The position numbers and the translations under genes were made by a program. Of a stretch of 14,503 nucleotides of DNA, positions 1-7,319 are shown piece after piece. Each line of letters starts with the position of its first letter. Within the stretch, counting starts at the first letter, position 1. This DNA comes from Eggerthellaceae bacterium (GTDB taxonomy: Bacteria > Actinomycetota > Coriobacteriia > Coriobacteriales > Eggerthellaceae): positions 1 to 14,503 of the forward strand of contig CAAEDC010000130.1 of NCBI GenBank assembly GCA_900754495.1, given 5' to 3'. The notes under the pieces were generated by a model. It worked only from the letters and a program-made list of their open reading frames with translations. It was not told where the DNA came from and did no database searches.

Positions 1-36
1 GCGCCTCGGGGGAACAGTGGAGTGCGACGTTTTGCG

Positions 37-399
37 CTACAGCTCGATGCGGCCGAATTTGGCCAGGATCTCGGTCGCGGCGGTGCAAGCGGGGCAGTCG
101 CACCACTTGGCACCCGCCTCCTTGCGCTTAAGCTGTGCGGCGAGTCCTGCGGCGGCGGCTTCCTCGCCGAGGATCTCCTTGGCGGGGCCTTCCAAAAATG
201 CGATCACGCCTTCGATCGTGTTGGGACGTCCCTCCAGGAAGTCGACGAGCTTGGCGGTCTCGGCGTCCGCACAGGCGGGATCGGCTTCGACGGCCTCCTT
301 CCAGTCGAGGGCGGCGTCCTTGGTCGCCTGCTTGCTGGAGTCGGCGGTCGCGAGGATGTCGGCGCGCTCTGCCACGAAGTCGAACAGTTCCTTGTCCAT
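37..399 (-). CDS. Small hypothetical protein with C-terminal CxCxxC motif
   Basis: This encodes a 120-aa, mostly helical, acidic, Ala/Glu-rich soluble protein with no signal peptide or membrane segment. I do not recognise a named family. The striking feature is near the C-terminus, where Cys100, Cys102 and Cys105 form WCDCPAC, followed by a short helix. A further Cys is at position 43. A CxCxxC cluster could hold a metal or act as a thiol pair, but no function can be assigned. I chose the ATG at 399 rather than the ATG 14 codons upstream because GGAGGATC lies just before it. The gene is the last of a same-strand run, 80 bp after the DHA2 transporter, so it may be co-transcribed with it. The TAG stop is at 37-39. 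Coding status is fairly sure from codon pattern and ribosome binding site. Confidence 0.75.
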   Translation of the reverse strand: MDKELFDFVAERADILATADSSKQATKDAALDWKEAVEADPACADAETAKLVDFLEGRPNTIEGVIAFLEGPAKEILGEEAAAAGLAAQLKRKEAGAKWCDCPACTAATEILAKFGRIEL

Positions 400-479
400 G
401 GGTGATCCTCCTTGATCGAAGTTGCACTGGCTACTGCACATGATACGCGATCGGCGATGACCGCGCTGTGGGGCGGCGG

Positions 480-2153
480 CTAGTTCCCCTTGCCCTCTTT
501 GCGTTCTTTGCCGGGCTTGCGCTGGTCGCTGGAGGTGATCTTGATCGCGGGCGTGGTCGCAAGGCCGAGCAGGACGATCACGGCTCCCGCCACGTAGGCG
601 ATGCGCACGGAGTTGTAGCGCGCGTTCTCCTCGATATCGACGAGCTGCGAGCGCTCGTCATCGCTCATCGGGATGCCGGAGATCTGCTCCTCGAACACCT
701 CGTTGCTGCCCAGGTCGATGGTGAGTGAGGAAACTTCTTTGCTGACCTGCGGCGATATCGATGGATCTTCGGCGGCGTTCGCGCGGACCGCGTTGGTGAT
801 GCCCAATAGCAGGATAGCTCCCAGCAATGCGACGCCGATCGCCTGGCCGACGTTGCGCATGGTGCTTTGGATGCCGCCCGATTGGGAAGCGTCGCGTTCG
901 GGAAGCGCTAGGGCGACGACGTTGCTCGCGTGGGCCGACACCGCGCCGGCGCCGACGCCGGCGAGGAACGCACCCAGGTAGACAGCCATGGCTTTGGAGC
1001 CGTCGGAGGTGACGGACGCCGCCATGACGATCAGCGCCGCCGCCATCGTGACGTATCCGAACTGGATCACATGGCGGGGATTGGCCTTGGGGAGGAGTTT
1101 GGGTATGCCCAGCGCCAGGGCGAAGGTCGGAACGCCGGTCACGATCGAGATCGTTCCCACCTCGATGGGCGACCACCCTGAGACGAGCTGCAGATACGGC
1201 GCCATGAGGATGGATTGCGCGCCCATGAAAAAGAACATCAGGGCGTTGGCGGCAAGGCCGGCGAGGACCTGGGGCGTTTTCAGGAACGACCGGGGCAGCA
1301 GCGCGACGCCGTTTTTCTGTTCGATGCGCTTCTCGATCGGGACGAGCGCGACGAGCACGAGCAGGCCGAGCAGCGCCATGGGCAGCGCGGGGGAGATCCC
1401 GAACAGCTCGAACGGGCATCCCGAAAGCGGCTCGACAAGACCCCACGACGAGATGCTCGAGATGCCGATGAGGAACATGAACAGGCCGGATGCGGCAAGC
1501 GCCACGCCGATGCCGTCGAATCTGAGCTTCTCGTCCGTCTGGTCGATCGCGGGCAGCAGGAAGGAGGCCAAAAGCACCGCCGCAAAGTAGGCGGCAAGGA
1601 CGAGGAAGGTCACATGCATGCCTGCCGCTTCCAAGACGACGCCCAGCACCAGGGGCAGCAGCGCCGAGAGTCCGGACGCGGCTCCTATGCAGCCGAAGGC
1701 GACCATCCGGTTGGATCCGCGGTAAAGCAGCGGGATGAGACCGAGCACCGAGGGGATCATGAAGCTGGCGCCGAACCCCACCAACACGCGTCCCACCCAG
1801 ATGAACATGGTCATGTTGGGTGCGAACGCCAGGGCGATCTCTCCGATGGCGCACAGCAGGATGCCGATGCGGAAGGTCCTCTTCCACCCGATGATCGTGC
1901 CCATAAGGCCTCCCGCGATCATGAACGCGCCTCCGACGAGCGGATAGACCATGTTGGCGAGCTGGATTTCGGAGGTGGTGGCATGGAGCTCTTGGGTGAG
2001 CGCCGTGGCGGAAAGCGACAGGGCGCCGTTGTCGCCGGTCGCTCCCATTTGCGCCAAGATGAGGATGATGATGGGGATGACGAGGAACTTCTCTTTGCCT
2101 GCGGGCGGATTGCCCGCTTGGGCCGTCTTCGACGACGGCGATGCGGTGGCCAT
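480..2153 (-). CDS. MFS transporter, DHA2 (14-TM drug:H+ antiporter) class
   Basis: This 557-aa integral membrane protein is a proton-driven exporter of the major facilitator superfamily. Its length and roughly 14 hydrophobic segments, starting near residue 24, fit the DHA2 branch (EmrB/QacA-like) rather than 12-TM families. The TM2-3 loop reads GGLMGTIIGWKR, a degenerate motif A. A long polar stretch before the last TM (about residues 455-510, rich in Ser, Glu and Asp) is the usual large outer loop of this class. The C-terminal tail is basic. The ATG at 2153 is preceded by AGGAGG four bases upstream. The gene follows the bile salt hydrolase-type gene on the same strand after a 143-bp gap holding two hairpins, so the two may be co-expressed. 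The substrate cannot be read from sequence. Efflux of bile acids or of other amphipathic compounds is an inference from the neighbour. Confidence 0.9.
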   Translation of the reverse strand: MATASPSSKTAQAGNPPAGKEKFLVIPIIILILAQMGATGDNGALSLSATALTQELHATTSEIQLANMVYPLVGGAFMIAGGLMGTIIGWKRTFRIGILLCAIGEIALAFAPNMTMFIWVGRVLVGFGASFMIPSVLGLIPLLYRGSNRMVAFGCIGAASGLSALLPLVLGVVLEAAGMHVTFLVLAAYFAAVLLASFLLPAIDQTDEKLRFDGIGVALAASGLFMFLIGISSISSWGLVEPLSGCPFELFGISPALPMALLGLLVLVALVPIEKRIEQKNGVALLPRSFLKTPQVLAGLAANALMFFFMGAQSILMAPYLQLVSGWSPIEVGTISIVTGVPTFALALGIPKLLPKANPRHVIQFGYVTMAAALIVMAASVTSDGSKAMAVYLGAFLAGVGAGAVSAHASNVVALALPERDASQSGGIQSTMRNVGQAIGVALLGAILLLGITNAVRANAAEDPSISPQVSKEVSSLTIDLGSNEVFEEQISGIPMSDDERSQLVDIEENARYNSVRIAYVAGAVIVLLGLATTPAIKITSSDQRKPGKERKEGKGN

Positions 2154-2193
2154 GACGCCTCCTAATCTGGTGATGGATTCGAAAGTGGTTTAT

Positions 2194-2211
2194 GCGCAGC
2201 GCAATCTGCGC
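2194..2211. repeat. Perfect 6-6-6 inverted repeat between bsh and the DHA2 gene
   Basis: GCGCAG, a 6-nt loop (CGCAAT), then CTGCGC can form a short GC-rich hairpin. It lies immediately before the larger hairpin at 2215-2246 in the gap between the two minus-strand genes. There is no T-tract on either strand. It could stabilise or stall the bsh transcript, or serve as a regulator site for the DHA2 gene. Its role is unknown. Confidence 0.4.
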
Positions 2212-2214
2212 CGC

Positions 2215-2246
2215 GAACGGATCCCCGTGCGGGAAGGGATCCGTTC
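2215..2246. terminator. Hairpin with 11-bp perfect stem, possible partial terminator after bsh
   Basis: GAACGGATCCC (2215-2225) and GGGATCCGTTC (2236-2246) are perfect complements around a 10-nt loop. On the minus strand, the direction of bsh transcription, the stem is preceded by an A-rich stretch but has no T-tract after it. On the plus strand it is followed by TTCTTTT. It is therefore a strong secondary structure but only a weak candidate for an intrinsic terminator of bsh. It could attenuate read-through into the DHA2 exporter. Confidence 0.45.
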
Positions 2247-2296
2247 CGGCTTCTTTTCGCGAAGCTCGTGTTTGAAGGGCGATCGCCTTTGCCGGG

Positions 2297-3262
2297 TTAC
2301 GCGGCAGGCGGAACGAAGACAGGCTCGTTTCCGGCAAGGTCGACGGAAGCGATCGGATAGGGGCGGATGCTCGGGTCGTCGTACGTCGCGTGGTAGTAGG
2401 TCATGGTCGCGGGGGAGAAGCAGCTCGTGTAGAGGGTCTTCTCGTGCGAGCCGTCTGCCATCTTGGCGGCGCCTTCCGGAACCGCGACACAGCCGAGCGT
2501 GCGGAACAAGCGCGTCACGTTTGCCGCCTCACCTGCCTGCGTGGGGTAATGGCTGTTGACGAACGCGGCTTTGACAAAACGGGAAGGTCCGCTGTAATCG
2601 CCGGGGATGCCCTGCATGCCCAGCCCCGAACCGAACGGGGTCAGCTCGGCTGCGCCCCACGTCGCAGCATCGGGGTCTTCATCGGTGAGCGCGAGATAGT
2701 TGCGCAGATTGGTGCGCTGCCAGCCGAAATCGGGCTCGTTAGTAAGGACGTCGACGTCGTTTTCCCAGATGCGCATGCCGCCCTGCATGCACTCGACCAC
2801 GATGCTCCCTGTTTTGTCGCCGATGATCCAGTGGAGATTCGCGACGGGGAGGTGCTCGTTGACGGGTTTGGCGACCACGGTCACCGACTTGAGCGCAGCG
2901 CGAATCTCGTCGAGGTTGGAGAAGGTGCGGGCGATCCAGAAGGGAAACTCGTAGGCGGCCACGTTGATGGCTTCCGCCTGGGGCTCGGTTGCATACTGCG
3001 CACTGTGGGGGAAGTTGAGGCCCGCGACGGCGAGCCCTGCGTCGTTGCCGCAGTCGAAGTACAGGGGGATTCCGCCGACGACGATGCCCATGCCGATGAC
3101 GGCATGCCCGATGGCGGGATCATCGGCGCGCTCGAACGCGGGCGGGATCTTGGCGGCGGGGGGAGTGGCGACGACGCGCTCCCCGTAGCCTTGCGTCCAA
3201 TCGAGGTTCCTACCGAAGTACATCGCGCCCTTGGCGTCGACGAAACGGATTCCAGTGCACAT
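2297..3262 (-). CDS. bsh: Choloylglycine hydrolase family enzyme, probable bile salt hydrolase
   Basis: This 321-aa Ntn-hydrolase cleaves the amide bond of glycine- or taurine-conjugated bile acids, or of related N-acyl amides. The start is set by the family: Met is removed to expose the nucleophile Cys2 (MCTGIRF), and AAAGGAGA sits at the right distance upstream. The 28-codon upstream extension to 3346 is therefore rejected. Other active-site residues fall where the Clostridium perfringens enzyme has them: Arg18 and Asp21 in GRNLD, Asn82 in GLNFP, Asn174 in TNEPDF and Arg227 in GDYSGPSRF. Asn82 favours bile salt hydrolase over penicillin V acylase, which usually has Tyr there. No signal peptide is present, so it acts in the cytoplasm. 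It is followed on the same strand by a DHA2 exporter. Family is near certain, and bile salt specificity is likely but not proven by sequence. Confidence 0.92.
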   Translation of the reverse strand: MCTGIRFVDAKGAMYFGRNLDWTQGYGERVVATPPAAKIPPAFERADDPAIGHAVIGMGIVVGGIPLYFDCGNDAGLAVAGLNFPHSAQYATEPQAEAINVAAYEFPFWIARTFSNLDEIRAALKSVTVVAKPVNEHLPVANLHWIIGDKTGSIVVECMQGGMRIWENDVDVLTNEPDFGWQRTNLRNYLALTDEDPDAATWGAAELTPFGSGLGMQGIPGDYSGPSRFVKAAFVNSHYPTQAGEAANVTRLFRTLGCVAVPEGAAKMADGSHEKTLYTSCFSPATMTYYHATYDDPSIRPYPIASVDLAGNEPVFVPPAA

Positions 3263-3381
3263 ACGATCTCCTTTCACCCGAGCGTTTCCCGAGCATATGC
3301 CGAAGCTGCCTCCATCGCATCCGGAGAGCCGTAGGCGCGAGCTCAAAACCCATGGTTTCGGTAGCGATTCACTAGGCGAAG

Positions 3382-3387
3382 ATTATA
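3382..3387 (-). promoter_or_regulatory. Candidate -10 box (TATAAT) for bsh
   Basis: On the minus strand a perfect TATAAT lies in otherwise GC-rich sequence about 120 bases before the bsh start codon. At the usual 16-18 bp spacing the -35 region is poor (only partial TTGACA match). It is the best candidate in the region, but the assignment is tentative. Confidence 0.3.
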
Positions 3388-3552
3388 GGCTCGATTCGCG
3401 GGTTTGGAAGCGTTGGCAACGTTACGGTACGGTGACCGATTTGCCCAGATGGGAGATAGGATATCGCTATCATCCGAAGGCAACGGTTCGGTGCCAAAGC
3501 GGTTTCACGCAGCACAGGGGAGCGGATATCTGCATGAGACGGCTCGCTATGG

Positions 3553-3597
3553 AAAAGCCTCCCATCCCTGCAAGCGCTTATGGGATGGGAGGCTTTC
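3553..3597. terminator. Bidirectional rho-independent terminator
   Basis: GCCTCCCATCCC (3557-3568) and GGGATGGGAGGC (3582-3593) form a perfect 12-bp GC-rich stem with a 13-nt loop. It is flanked by AAAA on the left and TTT on the right, so transcripts from either strand end in a U-tract. It lies about 80 bp after the stop of the OFA-type transporter on the minus strand and separates that gene from bsh, so the two are distinct transcription units. Confidence 0.88.
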
Positions 3598-3674
3598 GGC
3601 GAGAACGCTTGGTCCCCGCCCTTCGACCAATGCGCCGAAGCGTCTCGGCGTCGCCCCTAAACGGAGCGGTTCAC

Positions 3675-4898
3675 CTACGCCTTCTTCGGCTTGGTGATGC
3701 GGGAGTGGATGATGCTCGTCAGCAACGCGACGCCGCCGAAGACGGTCAGCGCGATGTAGACGGCGGGGCTGGCACCTGCGCATGCGCTCGACACGGCCTG
3801 CTGGAAGGCGGAGCCGCCGGCGATGTCGGTGTTGACGATGGCCAGGTGGCGCGGATAGCGTGCGTTGCCGTAGCGCTCGCGGGCGAACCCGGCGGCAAGC
3901 GGCGCCACGCTGCCGTATGCTACGACCAGCACCAGGCAGCCGACGATGTACACCACGCTGGCACCCGTTTGGAAGGACGTCGCGAGCATCGCGAGGCCCA
4001 CAAACCCGATGCCGCCCACAAGGATCATGCATTTGCGCAGGCCGAGCTTGTCGTAGACGACGCCCATGGAGAAGCCCGAGAACCCGTTCACGATGGGGAT
4101 GATGCCCGTCAGCGTCGCCGCGAACGTTTCGGCGACGCCCAGCTCGACAGCGCCCTGCATGGACGTGCCGATCATGGTGAGGCCGGCGCCCAAGATGATG
4201 ATCGCCCACAGGTAGTAGGTGTAGAACGCGGGGTCCTTGAAAAGATGGCGCTGGTCCGCCTCGGCGTCCGGGGCCGTCTTGGTCTTTTTCGCCGTGACGC
4301 CCAGAATATCGGCGATGTTCTCGGGCGCGCGCTTCAACAGCAGCGACAGCAGCACCATGACGACGCCGGCGGTCACCGCGACGACGGCGAACGCGATGGT
4401 GATGCCCGCCGTGCCGATGATGCCGCGCGTGAGCGTGCCCAGCGTGATGGAGCCCAGTCCGAAGCCGGCGAACATGACGCCGGATGCGAATCCCGACTTG
4501 TCGGGGAACCAAGGGGTGATCGACGCGATGGTGACGTTGTAGCCCAGTCCAGTGCCGCAGCCGATCAGGACGCCGTAGCAGATCCAAAGCGCCCAGATAC
4601 CCTGAGGCGCTAGCAGCGCCGTGCCGCCGAAGCCGCAGACCAGCAGGCACGCCGCCAGCAGGATGGCGCCCCTGAGGCCCAGGGTTTTGAGCACCTTCAC
4701 GCCGATGAGGCCGCCCACGCAGAACGCCATCATGCAGAACGTGAAGGTCATCTTGACCGCCGACATCTCCCAACCGTAGATCTCGGCGAGCGGCGTGGCG
4801 AACAGCGACCAGCCGTACACCAGGCCCAGCACCAGAAACGAGATCGCCGATGCGAACAGGTAGACGTACCGTTTGCGCTTGATTGCATTCAGATCCAT
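3675..4898 (-). CDS. OFA-type MFS transporter (oxalate/formate antiporter family)
   Basis: This 407-aa membrane protein has about 12 hydrophobic segments and belongs to the OFA (oxalate:formate antiporter) branch of the MFS, whose members usually move small carboxylates. The opening YGWSLFATPLAEIYGW after TM1 and the GCGTGLGYNVTIASITPWFPD stretch after TM4 are typical of that branch. A charged central loop (about residues 205-225, with RAPENIADILG) joins the two halves. The ATG at 4898 is preceded by GGGGAG and is preferred to the ATG 14 codons upstream, which lacks a site. The gene is divergent from a LysR regulator 128 bp away, the classic layout for an inducible carboxylate transporter. 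It is followed by the strong terminator at 3553-3597, so it is probably monocistronic. The substrate is unknown, since OFA-family names are often assigned without test. Confidence 0.9.
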   Translation of the reverse strand: MDLNAIKRKRYVYLFASAISFLVLGLVYGWSLFATPLAEIYGWEMSAVKMTFTFCMMAFCVGGLIGVKVLKTLGLRGAILLAACLLVCGFGGTALLAPQGIWALWICYGVLIGCGTGLGYNVTIASITPWFPDKSGFASGVMFAGFGLGSITLGTLTRGIIGTAGITIAFAVVAVTAGVVMVLLSLLLKRAPENIADILGVTAKKTKTAPDAEADQRHLFKDPAFYTYYLWAIIILGAGLTMIGTSMQGAVELGVAETFAATLTGIIPIVNGFSGFSMGVVYDKLGLRKCMILVGGIGFVGLAMLATSFQTGASVVYIVGCLVLVVAYGSVAPLAAGFARERYGNARYPRHLAIVNTDIAGGSAFQQAVSSACAGASPAVYIALTVFGGVALLTSIIHSRITKPKKA

Positions 4899-5026
4899 GA
4901 TGCTCCCCTTTTGCAGTATCCCCTCTGCTTTCGAGTACAACCTTATAGTAGTTGCTATAATCCACAGTTAACCGAGTTATTTCCTATGGCTGTGTAAGGT
5001 TTTGACCTGACGCAAGGGGGCTGTCC
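4899..5026. promoter_or_regulatory. Divergent promoter region between OFA transporter and LysR gene
   Basis: This AT-richer 128-bp gap holds the promoters of both genes. On the plus strand TATAAT (4956-4961) could be the -10 of the LysR gene, with a poor -35. On the minus strand TTAACT followed 18 bp later by TATAAG could serve the transporter. Both elements overlap the palindrome at 4943-4960. Further short symmetries follow: TAAC-N3-GTTA (4969-4979) and CACAG/CTGTG (4963-4967, 4990-4994). The LysR start at 5027 has a GGGGG ribosome binding site. Confidence 0.55.
4943..4960. promoter_or_regulatory. Candidate LysR operator, 18-bp palindrome TTATAG-N6-CTATAA
   Basis: A perfect 6-6-6 inverted repeat lies in the divergent gap. 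LysR-type regulators usually bind AT-rich dyads of the T-N11-A type beside their own gene, and this site has the right size, composition and place. It covers the likely -10 elements of both genes, which would suit autorepression of the LysR gene. Binding is inferred, not shown. Confidence 0.5.
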
Positions 5027-5917
5027 ATGTACTCGCGCCATATCGAGTCCTTCATCGAGACGGCAAAGGCGGGAAGCTTCACCAAAGCCGCCCGGGCGCT
5101 CTATATCGCGCCGTCATCCCTCATCCAGCAGATCGACCTCCTTGAACAGCGGTTGGGCATCGTCTTGTTCGAGCGCGGAAACCGCGGGGTCAAGCTCACC
5201 GAGGCGGGCGAGTCGCTGTATCGGGATGCCGTCGAGATCGTGCGGCGCTCCGACGAGGCGGTGGCGCGCGCACGGCTCATTCAGCGAGGGGAGAGCTCCG
5301 TTCGCGTGGCGACGTCGCTGCTGATGAAATGCCGCATGCTTCCCGGCATTTGGTCGCGCATGATCGAGGAGGCGCCGGGCACCCGCATCGACATCATCTC
5401 GCTTGAGAGCGCCGGGGTGGAGCCGGGCAACTATTTGCGCGGCCTCGGCGTGTCCTACGATGTCATGGAGGGGCTCTATATGTCGGAGCTCTATCGGGAC
5501 AGGTGCCTGTTTTTGGAACTGGCGCGCGTGAATCTGTGCGTGGCGATGCCGCGGACGATGGAGGCGTCAAGCGCCAAAGTGGTCGATGCCGAGATGCTGC
5601 GCGACCTTGACCTGGTCATGATGCAGTCGGGGGTGTCGGAGGATTACGACGCGGCGCATCAGTACCTGACCGCGTTGGGCGCCAACCGCATCACCGAGGT
5701 CCCGTTCTACACGATGGAGCTGTTCGTGGATTGCGAGGTCAACAAGCGCGCCATCGTGACGATCGACATCTGGGAGGATGTGCACCCCAGTCTCGCCTGC
5801 ATCCCTTTGGCCGAACCGTACGGCATGCCCTACGGCCTGATCTTCTCCAAGCACCCGAGCGCCCAGGCGATGAAGCTGCACGAAGCGGCAAAGCGGATGG
5901 TCTCGCAGGGGGCGTGA
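5027..5917 (+). CDS. LysR family transcriptional regulator (divergent from OFA transporter)
   Basis: This 296-aa protein has the standard LysR layout. An N-terminal winged helix-turn-helix spans about residues 1-60, with GSFTKAARALYIAPSSLIQQIDLLEQRLG as helices 2-3 and LFERGNRGVKLTEAG as the wing. A linker helix follows to about residue 90, and an effector domain of periplasmic-binding-protein fold fills the rest. The start at ATG 5027 has GGGGG seven bases upstream. The divergent OFA-type MFS gene is the probable target, with the palindrome at 4943-4960 as the probable operator. The inducer may be the transporter's substrate, probably a small acid, which is inference. Length is normal and no key segment is missing. 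The second LysR protein in this window shares the same compact N-terminal pattern but is clearly a separate gene. Confidence 0.93.
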   Translation: MYSRHIESFIETAKAGSFTKAARALYIAPSSLIQQIDLLEQRLGIVLFERGNRGVKLTEAGESLYRDAVEIVRRSDEAVARARLIQRGESSVRVATSLLMKCRMLPGIWSRMIEEAPGTRIDIISLESAGVEPGNYLRGLGVSYDVMEGLYMSELYRDRCLFLELARVNLCVAMPRTMEASSAKVVDAEMLRDLDLVMMQSGVSEDYDAAHQYLTALGANRITEVPFYTMELFVDCEVNKRAIVTIDIWEDVHPSLACIPLAEPYGMPYGLIFSKHPSAQAMKLHEAAKRMVSQGA

Positions 5918-5920
5918 GGT

Positions 5921-5940
5921 GGACTGGCGGAAGGCCGTCC
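5921..5940 (+). terminator. Weak hairpin after the first LysR gene
   Basis: GGAC-T-GGC and GCC-GTCC pair around a 5-nt loop, giving a 7-bp GC stem with one bulged T, starting 4 bases after the LysR stop. The following sequence (GTCGGGTATTTC) has only a short T-rich run. It is a plausible but weak intrinsic terminator. Confidence 0.35.
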
Positions 5941-6358
5941 GTCGGGTATTTCATCGGCGAGCTTATTCTGCGAGCTTACTCCCACTCGATAAAGGAAAAG
6001 TGCTCCGCTTTTACGATTTAGCCCTCGTTTTATCCGTGGTTTCTTCTCGTTATCAGCCGTATTCGGTTAGCTCCTCCAAGAGAAAACTCATCCCAAGCTC
6101 AGCCTACTTCATTCTACCATTTCGTGAGTTTTGCGCTTGAGTTCCGAAAGGGGATGGATTTGCTGTACGACCTGCCGAAATCTATTACTCCAGACACATT
6201 GGCGCCTTTCGTCAAAGAGGGGCTTTTCCGAAAAGCGCGATGAAGGCGACGGCCCGCTTATCGGAGCGGACTGCTCGAGCACCATTCTGGTTGAAACTCG
6301 AAAGATCGCATCTCGGCAGCTTGAAAGCGATTTCTCATCATTCCAATACGAACTCGAT

Positions 6359-6392
6359 GATGAGCCGAGGATTAAGGGTTCCCCGGCTCATC
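6359..6392 (-). terminator. Hairpin downstream of the second LysR gene
   Basis: GATGAGCCG (6359-6367) pairs perfectly with CGGCTCATC (6384-6392), and two further GG/CC pairs lie inside after a mismatch. It lies 28-61 bases after the minus-strand LysR stop, where a terminator is expected. Neither strand has a clear T-tract, so it may be a rho-assisted end or a 3' stabilising structure. Confidence 0.4.
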
Positions 6393-6419
6393 GAAATAGG
6401 CCCATCCTACTGCAATTAT

Positions 6420-7319
6420 CTATCGATGCTCCGTCTCTAACACGGCAGACACCGTATCGAGGAACTCCCGTACATGGTCGGCGGGGTGCGGGGAATGGAG
6501 CAGGCCGTAGGACACGCGACAGCCCCAGTCGGTCGGGACGGTTGCGAGCATGGGGTGGACGTTCTCCCACAGAGGCAGCGTCGCGAGCGCGAGGTCCTCG
6601 TTGGCGCAGCGGTTGAACACCTCCGCCCGGTACTGCGGGAAGTCGACGAGGGCGATCGCGGGATGGTTGCGCAGAATCTCGTCGCGCACATGGTCGATCT
6701 CGGCGTTCCAGCCGCGGCGGATGAGCATGAGGCTGCAGCCGTGGAGGTCCTCGAGCGCTATCAGGTCGCGCGCGGCGAGCTCGCTGTCCGCGGGGACGGC
6801 GCACCACAAGGGTTCGCGCGAGAGCTCCAGTCCCAAACAGCCCCGTTCTTTGAGGAACGCGTCGTCGAAGATCCCCGCCACCACGTCCATGTCCTGACCC
6901 AGGTTCGCCAGCCTGCGCGCGGCCGAAGGGGTGTTCTCGAACGTGACCACCTGCAGGCTCATGCCGGGGCAGCGCTCCTTCACCTTGGGCCAGAGCTTCG
7001 TGAGCGGGGTGCTGGGCGTCATGAGGGAGACGCCCACGCGAACGACGCGCTTCTCGCCGCGCTCGGCGAGACGGGCACGCGCGATGGACTCCTGGGAGTA
7101 CTGCACGATGTGGCGCGCGTCGGCGAGCAGCGATTCGCCGGCGCGGGTGAGCGAGAGTCCCTGGTGCGAGCGGTGGAACAGCGTGAGGCCGAGTCGCGAC
7201 TCCAGAAGGTTCATCTGCTTGATGACGGCGGTGGGAGTGATGAACAGCGCCTGGGCCGCCTTCGAGAAGCTGCCCGATTCGGCGACCTTGATGAACGTGT
7301 CGAGCTGGGGGTTGTACAC
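6420..7319 (-). CDS. LysR family transcriptional regulator (divergent from lipoprotein hydrolase)
   Basis: This 299-aa protein is a full-length LysR regulator. The winged helix-turn-helix spans residues 1-60, with GSFSKAAQALFITPTAVIKQ and LLESRLGLTLFHRSHQGLSLTRAG. The linker runs to about residue 90, and the effector domain extends to the C-terminus. The start is GTG at 7319, chosen because AGGAGG stands five bases upstream and the family N-terminus begins here. It is transcribed away from the hydrolase and short MFS gene pair, which it probably controls. The intergenic region contains a 10-bp palindrome and a 9-bp direct repeat that could be its binding sites. It is convergent with the first LysR gene. 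The effector is unknown. Confidence 0.93.
   Translation of the reverse strand: MYNPQLDTFIKVAESGSFSKAAQALFITPTAVIKQMNLLESRLGLTLFHRSHQGLSLTRAGESLLADARHIVQYSQESIARARLAERGEKRVVRVGVSLMTPSTPLTKLWPKVKERCPGMSLQVVTFENTPSAARRLANLGQDMDVVAGIFDDAFLKERGCLGLELSREPLWCAVPADSELAARDLIALEDLHGCSLMLIRRGWNAEIDHVRDEILRNHPAIALVDFPQYRAEVFNRCANEDLALATLPLWENVHPMLATVPTDWGCRVSYGLLHSPHPADHVREFLDTVSAVLETEHR

Larger units (their letters stand above)
3263..3674. other. 412-bp gene-free region upstream of bsh
   Basis: No convincing coding sequence is present on either strand. The part nearest bsh carries its ribosome binding site (3268-3273 on the minus strand) and a possible -10 box at 3382-3387. The far end carries the strong terminator at 3553-3597. 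The stretch between them is less GC-rich than the genes and holds a weak inverted repeat, GATAG-N7-CTATC (3455-3471). An operator for an unlinked regulator could lie here, but I see no recognisable site. Confidence 0.6.
5918..6419. other. 502-bp AT-richer gene-free stretch between convergent LysR genes
   Basis: By eye this stretch is clearly less GC-rich than the genes on both sides. No intact gene with a recognisable product is present. Short open fragments exist: on the plus strand a 29-codon ORF at 6154-6243 starts MDLLYDLPKSITPD behind a GAAAGGGG sequence, and another frame reads GPLIGADCSSTILVETRKIA from about 6258. On the minus strand there is MSFLLEELTEYG followed by a stop near 6050-6090. 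They could be decayed pieces of a foreign gene or chance. I could not join them into a known family. Two hairpins lie near its edges (5921-5940 and 6359-6392). Confidence 0.5.

Noticed and set aside
480..2153. Reading the DHA2 gene as a dedicated bile acid exporter
   Set aside because: Only the neighbouring hydrolase suggests it. DHA2 sequences do not reveal substrate, so the call was kept at class level.
3263..3346. N-terminal extension of the bile salt hydrolase-type protein
   Set aside because: Ntn-hydrolases of this family need Cys directly after the initiator Met, and the ribosome binding site is in front of ATG 3262.
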